Below are positions 48,996 through 59,710 of a stretch of DNA of 64,000 bases, piece by piece (within the stretch, counting starts at the first letter, position 1; the number at the start of each line of letters is the position of its first letter). Origin of the DNA: an uncultured Collinsella sp. (GTDB lineage Bacteria; Actinomycetota; Coriobacteriia; Coriobacteriales; Coriobacteriaceae); NCBI GenBank assembly GCA_958407555.1, contig CATYJC010000001.1, forward strand, positions 1 through 64,000, written 5' to 3'. The notes below the pieces were generated by a model that was not told the origin of the DNA, searched no databases, and was given only the letters and a program-made list of their open reading frames with translations. The position numbers were made by a program, and so were the translations under genes.

Positions 48996-50174
48996 ATGAA
49001 CGTACTTGTTGTCAACGCCGGCAGTTCAAGCCTTAAATATCAGTTTTTGGATACCGATACCCGCGAGGTTTTCGCCAAGGGCAACTGCGAGCGTATCGGA
49101 TCGGACATGGGCATCTTCGGCCACTCCGAGAACGGTGGCGCCAAGCAGACCGAGGAGGTTCCCTTCCCCGATCATCGCTCTGCTATCGCTCGCGTGCTCG
49201 AGGAGCTCGAGAAGACCGACTTTACGATTGACGGCATTGGGCATCGCATCGTTCAGGGCGGTTGGCACTTCGATGATTCCGCGGTCGTTGACGACGAGGT
49301 CATGGCTAAGATTCTCGAGGTAGCCCCCTTGGCTCCGCTGCACAACTACGGCGAGGCCGCGGCGATTGAGTATTGCCGTGAGAAGTATCCGGAGCTGCCC
49401 AACGTGGCCGTCTTCGACACCTCGTTCCACATGACCATGCCCGAGGTTGCCTACACTTACGCCCTGCCCAAGGACGTGTGCGACAAGTACCACGTGCGCA
49501 AGTACGGCGCCCACGGTACGAGCCACCGCTACGAGTGGATGATGGCCAAGGAGATCCTGGGCTCGCGCTGCCACCGTCTGCTTTCGTGCCACCTGGGCAA
49601 CGGCGCCTCGCTCGCCGCCATCGAGGACGGCGTGTGCCGCGATACCACGATGGGACTCACGCCGCTTGACGGCCTGATGATGGGAACCCGCTGCGGCTCC
49701 ATCGACCCGGCTACCGTGTGCTACCTGCAGCGCGAGGGCAGCTACAGCTACCAGGAAGTCGATGACATGATGAACAAGCAGTCTGGCCTACTTGCCATCT
49801 CGGGTATCTCCAACGACGCCCGCGACATCCGTACGCGCGCTTCCGAGGGAGATGAGCGCTGCCTGCTCGCCTTCGATATGTTCGCCTATAAGGCTATGCA
49901 GCAGGCCGGCTCCATGATCGCTTCTATGGCCGGCGTGGATACCATCACCTTTACCGCTGGCATCGGCGAGAATGACTGGTCGATCCGCAAGGCCTTCTGC
50001 GACTGCTTTGAGTGGCTGGGCGTGCGCATCGACAACAACAAGAACCGCGAGGCCGTGGGCAACGGCCCGCAGGTCATCAGTGCCGCCGGTTCCGCCGTTA
50101 CGGTTATGGTCATCCCCACCGACGAGGAATACATGATCGCCCACGACGTCGAGCGTCTGACCAAGAACAACTAA
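48996..50174 (+). CDS. ackA: Acetate kinase, canonical copy
   Basis: 392 residues. All signature segments are standard: NVLVVNAGSSSLKYQ, FDTSFHMTMP, KYGAHGTSHRYEW and LSCHLGNGASLAAIEDG, then GLTPLDGLMMGTRCGS and FTAGIGEND. It forms acetate and ATP from acetyl phosphate with Pta, encoded on the opposite strand downstream. Start follows AAAGGAG. Similarity to copy 1 is high across the length, pointing to tandem duplication followed by divergence. Confidence 0.93.
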   Translation: MNVLVVNAGSSSLKYQFLDTDTREVFAKGNCERIGSDMGIFGHSENGGAKQTEEVPFPDHRSAIARVLEELEKTDFTIDGIGHRIVQGGWHFDDSAVVDDEVMAKILEVAPLAPLHNYGEAAAIEYCREKYPELPNVAVFDTSFHMTMPEVAYTYALPKDVCDKYHVRKYGAHGTSHRYEWMMAKEILGSRCHRLLSCHLGNGASLAAIEDGVCRDTTMGLTPLDGLMMGTRCGSIDPATVCYLQREGSYSYQEVDDMMNKQSGLLAISGISNDARDIRTRASEGDERCLLAFDMFAYKAMQQAGSMIASMAGVDTITFTAGIGENDWSIRKAFCDCFEWLGVRIDNNKNREAVGNGPQVISAAGSAVTVMVIPTDEEYMIAHDVERLTKNN

Positions 50175-50196
50175 CGCACCCGTTTGCATGTAAACG

Positions 50197-50233
50197 AAAG
50201 GCCTCCAGAGCAACAGCTCCGGAGGCCTTTTTT
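50197..50233 (+). terminator. Terminator after ackA copy 2
   Basis: AAAGGCCTCC (50197-50206) pairs with GGAGGCCTTT (50221-50230), continuing into a run of six T. Confidence 0.85.
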
Positions 50234-50379
50234 AGCATACGGAAATTCCAGTCCCAAAGTGATCATCGCCGGCAACGCCTGCACTTTCAGCAACGACACC
50301 CATCCGTTCAGATTTTTCAGACCCAGCTCGTAGCCAAGCCGCCGTCCACCCCAGATACCCTGATTACTACGTAGCGGTA

Positions 50380-50510
50380 GAAGGCCGTACGGTCTAACCC
50401 CTGAAAACACTCCGCAGACCAGAAACGCCCCCGTTCGTAGCTCCGAAGGAGCAGAACGGGGGCGTTTCATTGGTCGAGGACGTTTTCAGGGGTTAGCCCG
50501 TACGGCCTTC
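50380..50510. repeat. Nested long-hairpin element 1
   Basis: Outer arms 50380-50408 and 50482-50510 match at 28 of 29 positions. Inside, GACCA/TGGTC, then AAACGCCCCCGTTC (50423-50436) with its perfect complement (50454-50467), then AGCTCC/GGAGC at the tip. ACTCCGCA sits just inside the left outer arm and AGGAC just inside the right, the same positions as in elements 2 and 3. It lies between converging ackA and pta and may also block read-through, though no long T run is present. Confidence 0.75.
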
Positions 50511-50525
50511 GGGCGAGCACGTCCG

Positions 50526-51506
50526 CTACTCAGCCATCTGAGCCTGGACGGCGGTGATGGCCACGACGCCCACGATGTCGTCGGCAGAGCAGCCGCGCGA
50601 AAGGTCGTTAACCGGCTTGGCGATGCCCTGCAGGATGGGGCCGTAGGCGTCGGCGCCGGCGAAGCGCTGGACCAGCTTGTAGCCGATGTTACCGGCCTCG
50701 AGGTCGGGGAACACCAGCACGTTGGCCTTACCGGCGACGGAGGAGCCGGGAGCCTTGAGCTGGGCGACGGTGGGGACGACGGCGGCATCGAGCTGCAGGT
50801 CGCCGTCGATGGCGAGCTCGGGAGCCTTCTCGTGGCAGAACTTCACGGCCTCCTGGACCTTCTTGGCGACCTCGCCGCCGGCGGAGCCCATGGTGGAGTA
50901 GGAGAGCATGGCCACGTGCGGCTCAACGTTGCCCATGAAGGTGGACCAGGAGTGAGCGGAGGCGATGGCGATCTCGGAGAGCTCATCGGAGGACGGGTTG
51001 ATGTTGAGACCGCAGTCGGCGAAGATCAGCGTGCCGTCGGTGCCGAACTGCGGGGTGTCGGTGCACATCACGAAGAAGGCCGAGACCAGCTTGGTGCCCG
51101 GGGCGGTCTTGAGGATCTGCAGCGCGGGGCGCAGCGTGTCGGCGGTGGAGTGGCAGGCGCCGGAGACCAGGCCGTCGGCGTCGCCCATCTTGACCATCAT
51201 GGTGCCAAAGTAGGTAGCGTCCATCACCTGGGCGCGAGCCTGCTCGATGGTGACGCCCTTCTTGGCGCGGAGCTCGGCAAACTTCTGCGCGTACTCCTCG
51301 TGCTTCTCGGCATTGCGCGGATCGATGACGGTAGCGCCGGGAACGTCGATCTCGTCGGGGTTACCCAGGATGACGATCTTTGCCAGGCCCTCCTCGATGA
51401 TCTTGGTGGCCGCGACGATGGTGCGCGGATCCTCGCCCTCGGGCAGGACGATCGTCTTAAGGTCGGCCTTGGCGGCAGACTTCATACGGTTTAGGAAATC
51501 GCTCAT
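50526..51506 (-). CDS. pta: Phosphate acetyltransferase
   Basis: 326 residues of the short, single-domain Pta. It converts acetyl-CoA and phosphate to acetyl phosphate, the substrate of acetate kinase. DLKTIVLPEGEDPRTIVAA is the typical start. GLVSGACHSTADTLRPALQ, MLSYSTMGSAGGEVAKKV and LVFPDLEAGNIGYKLVQRF are the conserved core. Start at 51506 follows an AGGAGTAAC site. It faces the ackA genes across element 1, so the acetate pathway is clustered but not co-transcribed. Confidence 0.93.
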   Translation of the reverse strand: MSDFLNRMKSAAKADLKTIVLPEGEDPRTIVAATKIIEEGLAKIVILGNPDEIDVPGATVIDPRNAEKHEEYAQKFAELRAKKGVTIEQARAQVMDATYFGTMMVKMGDADGLVSGACHSTADTLRPALQILKTAPGTKLVSAFFVMCTDTPQFGTDGTLIFADCGLNINPSSDELSEIAIASAHSWSTFMGNVEPHVAMLSYSTMGSAGGEVAKKVQEAVKFCHEKAPELAIDGDLQLDAAVVPTVAQLKAPGSSVAGKANVLVFPDLEAGNIGYKLVQRFAGADAYGPILQGIAKPVNDLSRGCSADDIVGVVAITAVQAQMAE

Positions 51507-51653
51507 GTTACTCCTTACAAGCGTTTCGCTAAGCTCCAGGCGCCCGGCTGCTCACGAATAAACCCGCTGCTAGCGGGTTTACCTTTCAATTATGTACGCC
51601 GCGGTGCTTGAGCTTTCCTTGTGTGGCAAGCTCATTATAGGACGCATTAGCGC

Positions 51654-51659
51654 TATAAT
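51654..51659 (+). promoter_or_regulatory. Probable -10 box of the glf operon
   Basis: TATAAT, 79 bases before the glf start. A small hairpin AAAAGCC/GGCTTTT (about 51694-51724) lies between it and the ribosome site and could act as a weak attenuator. Confidence 0.45.
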
Positions 51660-51737
51660 CGCTCTGATAAATATGTCTCGAAGAATGTTCGAGAAAAGCC
51701 CAGCTAACGAGCCCGTGGCTTTTGACAAGGAGTATCG

Positions 51738-52940
51738 ATGCAGATTACCTCAGGCCTGCCTGAAGGCTTTAACGCCGGCGCATACGACATGATTGTCGTC
51801 GGTGCCGGATATGCCGGTGCCGTTTGTGCCCGCCGTCTCGCCGAGACCATCGGCTATCGCGTTGCCGTTCTGGAGCGCCGTAGCCACATTGCAGGTAACG
51901 CCTACGACTGCGCTGATGAGGCCGGAATCCTGGTCCACGAGTATGGTCCGCACATCTACCATACCTTTAATGAGCGCGTTCACAATTTCCTGTCGCGCTT
52001 TACCAAGTGGACGGACTACCAGCACAAGGTGCTCGCCAATATCAACGGCACCCTTATGCCCGTGCCCTTTAACCATGCGAGCCTTAAGCTCGCCTTTGGC
52101 GATGAGCGTGGCGAGGAGCTGTATCAGAAGCTCGTGGAGACCTTTGGCAAGGACGTCAAGGTGCCCATCATGGAGCTGCGCAAGAAGAACGACCCGGATC
52201 TTGCCGAGGTCGCCGATTACGTCTACGAGAACGTCTTTTTGCATTACACCATGAAGCAGTGGGGCCAGACGCCCGATCAGATCGATCCCTCGATCACCGG
52301 CCGCGTTCCCGTTTTTGTGGGCGACGATGACCGCTACTTCCCGCAGGCTCCCTTCCAGGGTATGCCGCAGGACGGCTATACCGCGCTGTTCGAGCACATG
52401 CTCGACCACGATCTGATTGATGTGTTCTGCGACGTGGACGCCCGCGACCTCTTCGAGATCGACGAAACCACCGTCAAGATCGACGGTAAGGTCTATGGCG
52501 GCGAGATCGTCTACACCGGTCCGCTCGACGAGCTGTTCAACCTCGACCTGGGCGCTTTGCCGTACCGTACGCTCGACATGAAGTTCGAGACGCTCGATAT
52601 GGACCAGTTCCAGCCCGTGGGCACCGTCAACTACACCACGAGCGAGGATTACACGCGTATCACCGAGTTCAAGAACATGACTGGCCAGGTCCTGCCCGGC
52701 AAGACCACCATCATGAAGGAGTATTCCAAGGCCTATACGCCCGGCTCGGGCGAGACGCCCTATTACGCCATTCTGGAGCCCGAGAACCGTGAGCTCTATG
52801 AGCGCTATCTTGAGCGCGTCCAAAACCTGACGAACTTCCACCCGGTGGGTCGCCTGGCCGAGTATCGTTACTACGATATGGATGCCGTGACCAACTCCGC
52901 CCTCGATCTTTCGGATGAGATTATCGCCTGCCATGCATAA
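51738..52940 (+). CDS. glf: UDP-galactopyranose mutase
   Basis: 400 residues. This flavoenzyme converts UDP-galactopyranose to UDP-galactofuranose for cell-surface polysaccharides. FAD-binding start MIVVGAGYAGAVCARRLAE (about residues 18-36), ERRSHIAGNAYD and HEYGPHIYHT are diagnostic. VFLHYTMKQWG, the arginine-containing RVPVFVGDDDRYFPQAPFQG and C-terminal RLAEYRYYDMD complete the pattern. Start follows AAGGAG. It overlaps the glycosyltransferase start by 8 bases, so both serve one galactofuranose-containing glycan, by inference. Confidence 0.93.
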   Translation: MQITSGLPEGFNAGAYDMIVVGAGYAGAVCARRLAETIGYRVAVLERRSHIAGNAYDCADEAGILVHEYGPHIYHTFNERVHNFLSRFTKWTDYQHKVLANINGTLMPVPFNHASLKLAFGDERGEELYQKLVETFGKDVKVPIMELRKKNDPDLAEVADYVYENVFLHYTMKQWGQTPDQIDPSITGRVPVFVGDDDRYFPQAPFQGMPQDGYTALFEHMLDHDLIDVFCDVDARDLFEIDETTVKIDGKVYGGEIVYTGPLDELFNLDLGALPYRTLDMKFETLDMDQFQPVGTVNYTTSEDYTRITEFKNMTGQVLPGKTTIMKEYSKAYTPGSGETPYYAILEPENRELYERYLERVQNLTNFHPVGRLAEYRYYDMDAVTNSALDLSDEIIACHA

Positions 52941-53964
52941 AGTCATATCATTCGGTATTCCCTCATATAACGCCGCCAAGGACATGGACCATTGCATCAC
53001 CTCCATTCTGGAGGGGAGCAATTACGCCACCGATATCGAGATCATCATCGTCGATGACGGTTCCAAGGACGAGACGGCAGCTAAGGCCGACGAGTGGGAG
53101 ACACGTTATCCCGGCATCATTCGCGCGGTGCATCAGGAGAACGGTGGCCACGGCATTGCCGTCCTTTCGGGCTTGCGCGAGGCGCAGGGCACCTACTACA
53201 AGGTCGTCGACTCGGACGACTGGCTCGATGGCGCAGCTCTGTCGACCATGCTTTCGATCCTGCGCGGTTTTGAGGAGCGCGACCAGCGCGTCGATCTCTT
53301 TATCTCGAACTATGTGTACGAGAAGGTTTACGAGGGTACGCATACCGCTATTGGCTACAAGTTTGCCCTGCCGCGAAAAAAGATCTTTACCTGGGACCAG
53401 ATTGGCCATTTCCGTCTGGACCAGAATCTGCTCATGCACAGCCTGTGCTATCGCACGGATGTGCTGCGCGCGTCCAATCTGCCTATGCCGCCGCACACGT
53501 TCTATGTAGACAACATCTACGCCTACGTGCCGCTACCGCGCTGCAAGACCATGTACTACGCCGACATCGACCTCTACCGCTACTTTATCGGCCGTGAGGG
53601 CCAAAGCGTCAACGAGGCCACGATGGTCAAGCGTCTGGACCAGCAGTTTCGCGTGACGCGCATCATGATGGAGTCGTTCCACCTGTACAGCGATGTCGAG
53701 TCGTCGCGTCTGCGCTCGTACATGATGGGCTATTTCACCATGATGATGGCAATCTGCTCGGTGCTTACTAAGCTTTCCGACGAGGATTGTGCCGATGAGC
53801 GCCTGAAGACGTTGTGGAGTGATCTGAAAGCCTATGACGAGCGTATGTATCGTCGTGCACGCTACGGTGTGGTCGGCTTCTTCACCAACCTGCGCGGCCG
53901 TGCCGGAGACAAAACCACACTCGGCCTATACCGTCTTGCCTCAAAGATCTTCAAATTCAACTAA
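52933..53964 (+). CDS. Family 2 glycosyltransferase
   Basis: 343 residues. GT-A core: KVISFGIPSYNAAKDMDHCI, EIIIVDDGSKDET (nucleotide-sugar Asp pair), HQENGGHGIAVLSGL and the DxD-type VDSDDWLDG. The C-terminal half is variable (acceptor side), ending YRLASKIFKFN. No membrane helix is obvious. The ATG at 52933 overlaps the end of glf and lacks its own good ribosome site, implying translational coupling. A galactofuranosyl-linked product is likely but the acceptor is unknown. Confidence 0.85.
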   Translation: MHKVISFGIPSYNAAKDMDHCITSILEGSNYATDIEIIIVDDGSKDETAAKADEWETRYPGIIRAVHQENGGHGIAVLSGLREAQGTYYKVVDSDDWLDGAALSTMLSILRGFEERDQRVDLFISNYVYEKVYEGTHTAIGYKFALPRKKIFTWDQIGHFRLDQNLLMHSLCYRTDVLRASNLPMPPHTFYVDNIYAYVPLPRCKTMYYADIDLYRYFIGREGQSVNEATMVKRLDQQFRVTRIMMESFHLYSDVESSRLRSYMMGYFTMMMAICSVLTKLSDEDCADERLKTLWSDLKAYDERMYRRARYGVVGFFTNLRGRAGDKTTLGLYRLASKIFKFN

Positions 53965-53996
53965 CTGCTGAGTAATCGCTGTTGATAGGTTGACTG

Positions 53997-54106
53997 GGCC
54001 CCTTGGCCTTTAGTTTGCTACTGCGAACAGTCCTGCTCGCACGGAAAGCACATTTAGTGCTTTCCGGCTCGTGCGGAACTTGTATCAAACTAAAGGCCAA
54101 GGGGCC
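53997..54106. repeat. Nested long-hairpin element 2
   Basis: Perfect 21-base outer arms (53997-54017 and 54086-54106). The inner stem is GGAAAGCAC (54043-54051) with GTGCTTTCC (54057-54065), loop ATTTA. Read on the minus strand the core is GTTTG, five bases, AGTTCCGCA, six bases, inner stem, about eight bases, AGGACTGT, then AGTAGCAAAC. This order matches element 3 in detail, although the outer arms are unrelated. No open frame, no T run. Confidence 0.8.
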
Positions 54107-54136
54107 TCTGCCATAAGAATCGATTGACAGACTGCC

Positions 54137-54152
54137 TGAATTTGAAGATCTT
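54137..54152. repeat. Inverted copy of the glycosyltransferase 3' end
   Basis: Sixteen bases complementary to 53944-53959. On the minus strand the surrounding frame reads YRASKIFKF, resembling the C-terminus YRLASKIFKFN of the glycosyltransferase. It may be a decayed fragment of a related gene in reverse orientation, or part of a larger inverted repeat around element 2. Confidence 0.5.
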
Positions 54153-54198
54153 GGACGCACGGTACACAGGGGCCTGGGCTGAAAAGATCTTAGTTGGT

Positions 54199-54329
54199 GG
54201 TCGGTCGGAGATGGGCGGGCGTTACGTTTGTCGCGAGTTCCGCATGCAAAGAAGGCCACTTAATGTGGCCTTCGTCTTGCATAGGACTGTAGAGCAGCAA
54301 ACGTAACGCCCGCCCGTCTCCGACCGACG
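54199..54329. repeat. Nested long-hairpin element 3
   Basis: Outer arms about 31 bases (54200-54230 and 54298-54328) with one mismatch. ATGCAA/TTGCAT and the inner stem GAAGGCCAC (54251-54259) with GTGGCCTTC (54265-54273), loop TTAAT, lie inside. On the plus strand the core is GTTTG, TCGCG, AGTTCCGCA, TGCAAA, inner stem, GTCTTGCAT, AGGACTGT, AGAGCAGCAAAC, the same layout as element 2 read on the minus strand. It ends 12 bases before the stop codon side of the P1 peptidase gene. Confidence 0.8.
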
Positions 54330-54340
54330 GTCGAGTGAGG

Positions 54341-55342
54341 CTACTTCGCGGCGCCGGGGATGCCGTGGGAGGTTTTGGCGGTTTTGGCTCCGTTTACGAT
54401 GGCGGTTTCCAGGGCCCTTACGGCGAGCATGCCCAGCAGGTCTAGGGAAACGGCGGCGCTTGCCTGGGCGCCCAGTTTGGCGCTGGCGAGGGTGTAGATG
54501 GTGTCGCCGTCGTTGGTGGTGTGTGTGGGGCGGATGGCGTGCGCGTAGGCGTCCGCGGCCATCTGAGAGACCTTGGTGGCCTGGGCCTTAGTGAGCTCCA
54601 CATTGGTGACGATGCAGCTGATGGTGGTGTTGGTGCGGTCGAGCGGCATCTGCATGGAGCCGGCGGCGGCAAGGGCGGCGAGCTCCATGTCGACGATCTG
54701 GTCGCTATCGGCTGCGGCGCGCATGCCGGCCACCCACTCGCCAGTGGCCGGGTCGACGACGTTGCCGCAGGCGTTGACGGAGACCACGGCGCCCACCTTG
54801 ACGGGGCCGAGTGCCACGGCGGCAGCTCCAAGGCCGGCCTTCATGCAGGTAGCAGGTCCCATGAGCTTGCCTACAGTGGCGCCGGTGCCGGCGCCCACGT
54901 TGCCCTGCTCGAGCGTGGCAGGGGTGTGGTCGAGCGCCTCGCGCACGGCAGCGATACCGGCCTCAATGTCGGGACGCACGGTGGGGTCGCCAAAGGCAAG
55001 GTCGAAGATGCAGCTGGAGCACACGATGGGCACCTGCGTGGGGCCGACGGGAAGGCCGATGCCGCGGCTCTCGAGTTCGCGGGCCACGCCGCTTGCGGCT
55101 TCGAGGCCAAAGGCCGATCCGCCCGAAAGGCAGACAGCGTGGACCTTATCGACAGTGTTTTCGGGACGCAGCAGGTCGGTCTCGCGCGAAGCGGGAGCGC
55201 CACCGCGTACGTCAACACCGCCGGTGGCACCCTCGGGCGCCACGATTACGGTGCAGCCGGTGCCAGCCTCCTCGTCCGTATAGTTGCCAAAGCAAAAGCC
55301 ATTGACATTGCAAACATCGATGGCTTCGAGCGGTGTGTCCAT
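54341..55342 (-). CDS. P1-family (DmpA/NylC-like) peptidase
   Basis: 333 residues of the P1/S58 Ntn-like family. GATGGVDVRGGAPASRETDL, AVCLSGGSAFGLEAASGVARE and GNVGAGTGATVGKLMG are characteristic. The family self-cleaves before a Ser or Thr that becomes the nucleophile; DRTNTTISCIVTNVELT offers the Asn-Thr junction used by NylC-type members. The ATG at 55342 follows AGGAGA; the longer reading frame upstream overlaps maf and is rejected. Substrate unknown; members release N-terminal residues or hydrolyse amide oligomers. Confidence 0.85.
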   Translation of the reverse strand: MDTPLEAIDVCNVNGFCFGNYTDEEAGTGCTVIVAPEGATGGVDVRGGAPASRETDLLRPENTVDKVHAVCLSGGSAFGLEAASGVARELESRGIGLPVGPTQVPIVCSSCIFDLAFGDPTVRPDIEAGIAAVREALDHTPATLEQGNVGAGTGATVGKLMGPATCMKAGLGAAAVALGPVKVGAVVSVNACGNVVDPATGEWVAGMRAAADSDQIVDMELAALAAAGSMQMPLDRTNTTISCIVTNVELTKAQATKVSQMAADAYAHAIRPTHTTNDGDTIYTLASAKLGAQASAAVSLDLLGMLAVRALETAIVNGAKTAKTSHGIPGAAK

Positions 55343-55442
55343 ATTTTCTCCTATCGGTTTTCCGCCGGGCCTTATGCCCGGTCGGGATCCGTACGGTACG
55401 GCAAAATTGTAGGCGCTGGGGGATACCCGGCGCCAGATGCGA

Positions 55443-56024
55443 TTACGAGAGTTTTTGAATCGCGCGTGCGACGCGGGCGATGGGCAAGCCCACCACGTTG
55501 TAGAAGTCACCGGAAATATCGTGCACGAGCATGCGGCCGCCTGTGCCCTGGATGCCGTAGGCCCCGGCCTTGTCCATGGGTTCGCCGGAGGCAACATAGC
55601 GCTCGATCTGCTCGTCGGTAAGCTCATAGAACGTCACGTCGGTCACATCGACAAACGACAGGCTCTCGGCAGCATGCGGAGCTGTAGCGTCGCCGGCTTT
55701 AACGATGCAGACGCCAGTTGCCACCTGGTGCGTGCGGCCCGAAAGCTCGTGGAGCATGGCGCGCGCCTCGTCCCCGTTTGCCGGCTTACCCAAAATCTTG
55801 CCATCGAAGGTGACGATGGTATCGGCCGCGACGGTCAGCTCATTGGGCTCGGCTTGCTCGGCGGCGACGGCAGCAGCTTTAGCACGCGCCAAGCGCTCGA
55901 CGAGCGTAAGCGGAGCTTCGCCATCAAAGGGCGTTTCATCGATATCCGCGGGAATCACGCGAATGTTATAGCCTGCCTCGCGCATCAGCTCTATGCGGCG
56001 CGGCGATTGCGAAGCCAAGATCAT
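55443..56024 (-). CDS. maf: Maf-family nucleotide pyrophosphatase
   Basis: 193 residues. MILASQSPRRIELMREAGY holds the SxSPRR motif. TVAADTIVTFDGKILGKP (catalytic Asp), then GRTHQVATGVCI and DKAGAYGIQG complete the family pattern. It removes pyrophosphate from modified or canonical nucleotides. Its start overlaps the DJ-1 gene stop by 4 bases. Confidence 0.92.
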   Translation of the reverse strand: MILASQSPRRIELMREAGYNIRVIPADIDETPFDGEAPLTLVERLARAKAAAVAAEQAEPNELTVAADTIVTFDGKILGKPANGDEARAMLHELSGRTHQVATGVCIVKAGDATAPHAAESLSFVDVTDVTFYELTDEQIERYVASGEPMDKAGAYGIQGTGGRMLVHDISGDFYNVVGLPIARVARAIQKLS

Positions 56025-56563
56025 AGTTGGATGCCCTCGGCGACCTTCTCGACGGCCTTTTCGCCGGCGAGCGTGCGCAACAGCTCCAAGGCAAAGGGGA
56101 GTGACTGTGCCATGCCACTGGCAGTGATGATATTGCCGTCTTGCGTGACTTTCTCGCCGGTATAGGTGCCCTCGGGGAAGCTCTTCTCAAAGCCGGGGAA
56201 GCACGTGGCGCGGCGTCCCTCGAGTAGACCAAGCTCGCCCAGGATAAACGGGGCGGCGCAGATGGCGGCAACGTGCTTGGTCGCGGCGAAATCGCAGACT
56301 ACGTCGCAGACGCGCTGGTCGGCGCGCAGGTTGGTGGCACCGGGCAGGCCGCCGGGCAGCACGACGCAGTCGTACTCGTCAAAGTCGATCTCGTCAAAGA
56401 GCGCACCGCAGGTCACGGGAATCTGCAGCGAGCTCACGACCTCGCGCGTGGGCATAATCGAGACGAGCGTGGCACGCACGCCGCCGCGACGCATGACGTC
56501 GACCATGGTCAGGCATTCAATCGTTTCAAAGCCATCGGCGGCGAAAACGGCAACGCTGGGCAT
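56021..56563 (-). CDS. DJ-1/PfpI-family protein
   Basis: 180 residues. The nucleophile elbow VAAICAAPFILGELG carries the reactive Cys; GFETIECLTMVDVMRR supplies the conserved Glu near the start. The start MPSVAVFAADGFETIE is that of YajL/ThiJ-like members, which act in oxidative or glyoxal stress. The ATG at 56563 follows AAAGGA; a longer frame has no ribosome site. Coupled to maf. Confidence 0.87.
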   Translation of the reverse strand: MPSVAVFAADGFETIECLTMVDVMRRGGVRATLVSIMPTREVVSSLQIPVTCGALFDEIDFDEYDCVVLPGGLPGATNLRADQRVCDVVCDFAATKHVAAICAAPFILGELGLLEGRRATCFPGFEKSFPEGTYTGEKVTQDGNIITASGMAQSLPFALELLRTLAGEKAVEKVAEGIQL

Positions 56564-56700
56564 GAGAGTTCCTTTCGTAAGGCGGCATACAATTAGCCGT
56601 CTTATACCCCGAAGACATGCGCTTGCCACGCTCGATTTCCCAATGTTTAAAAAGGGACGGGGTTATTTTAGCTACCCTCACCCATCCTCAACAATCTCAA

Positions 56701-56824
56701 TCTGTAACATCTAGACCCACTTTTGACCCCTAACTGTTACAGATCAAGACAAATGGAAACCGCTCCGAAAAAACGTCTAAATCTGTAACATCTACGGACC
56801 AAAACCGGGTCTTACTGTTACAGA
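56701..56824. repeat. Tandem TCTGTAACA hairpin repeat
   Basis: Two units spaced 81 bases apart. Each has TCTGTAACA (56701-56709, 56782-56790) and the exact complement TGTTACAGA (56735-56743, 56816-56824), with the inner sequence only partly conserved between units. Confidence 0.7.
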
Positions 56825-56913
56825 TCGAGACGGTCCCCAACAGCACCGCCCCGTTCGGGGAACGATCGCCACAGGTACGGCGGGCAGAGGCTCACTTTTT
56901 TCCTCGGTTTTTC

Positions 56914-56943
56914 TTGACGGAATCTCACCTGTTGTAGTACTTT
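56914..56943 (+). promoter_or_regulatory. Promoter of the beta-glucoside locus
   Basis: TTGACG (56914-56919) and TACTTT (56938-56943) with an 18-base spacer. Confidence 0.5.
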
Positions 56944-56982
56944 ATCCCAGTCTAAAAACGCGTGGACTTTTCTGGGCGCTAG

Positions 56983-59679
<2,697 letters not shown>

Positions 59680-59710
59680 CCGCCCGGGCAATATCACTAA
59701 GGAGAAAGTA

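Noticed and set aside
53997..54329. Ordinary paired terminators
   Set aside because: No T runs, arms far longer than needed, and conserved internal motifs; terminator activity may be a side effect but does not explain the shared core.
50380..54329. Integron attC sites
   Set aside because: The long imperfect hairpins recall attC, but the attC end motifs are not evident and no integron integrase or cassette genes are present.
56701..56824. CRISPR array
   Set aside because: Only two units, each itself a hairpin with an 81-base period; repeat length and number do not fit and no cas gene is present.
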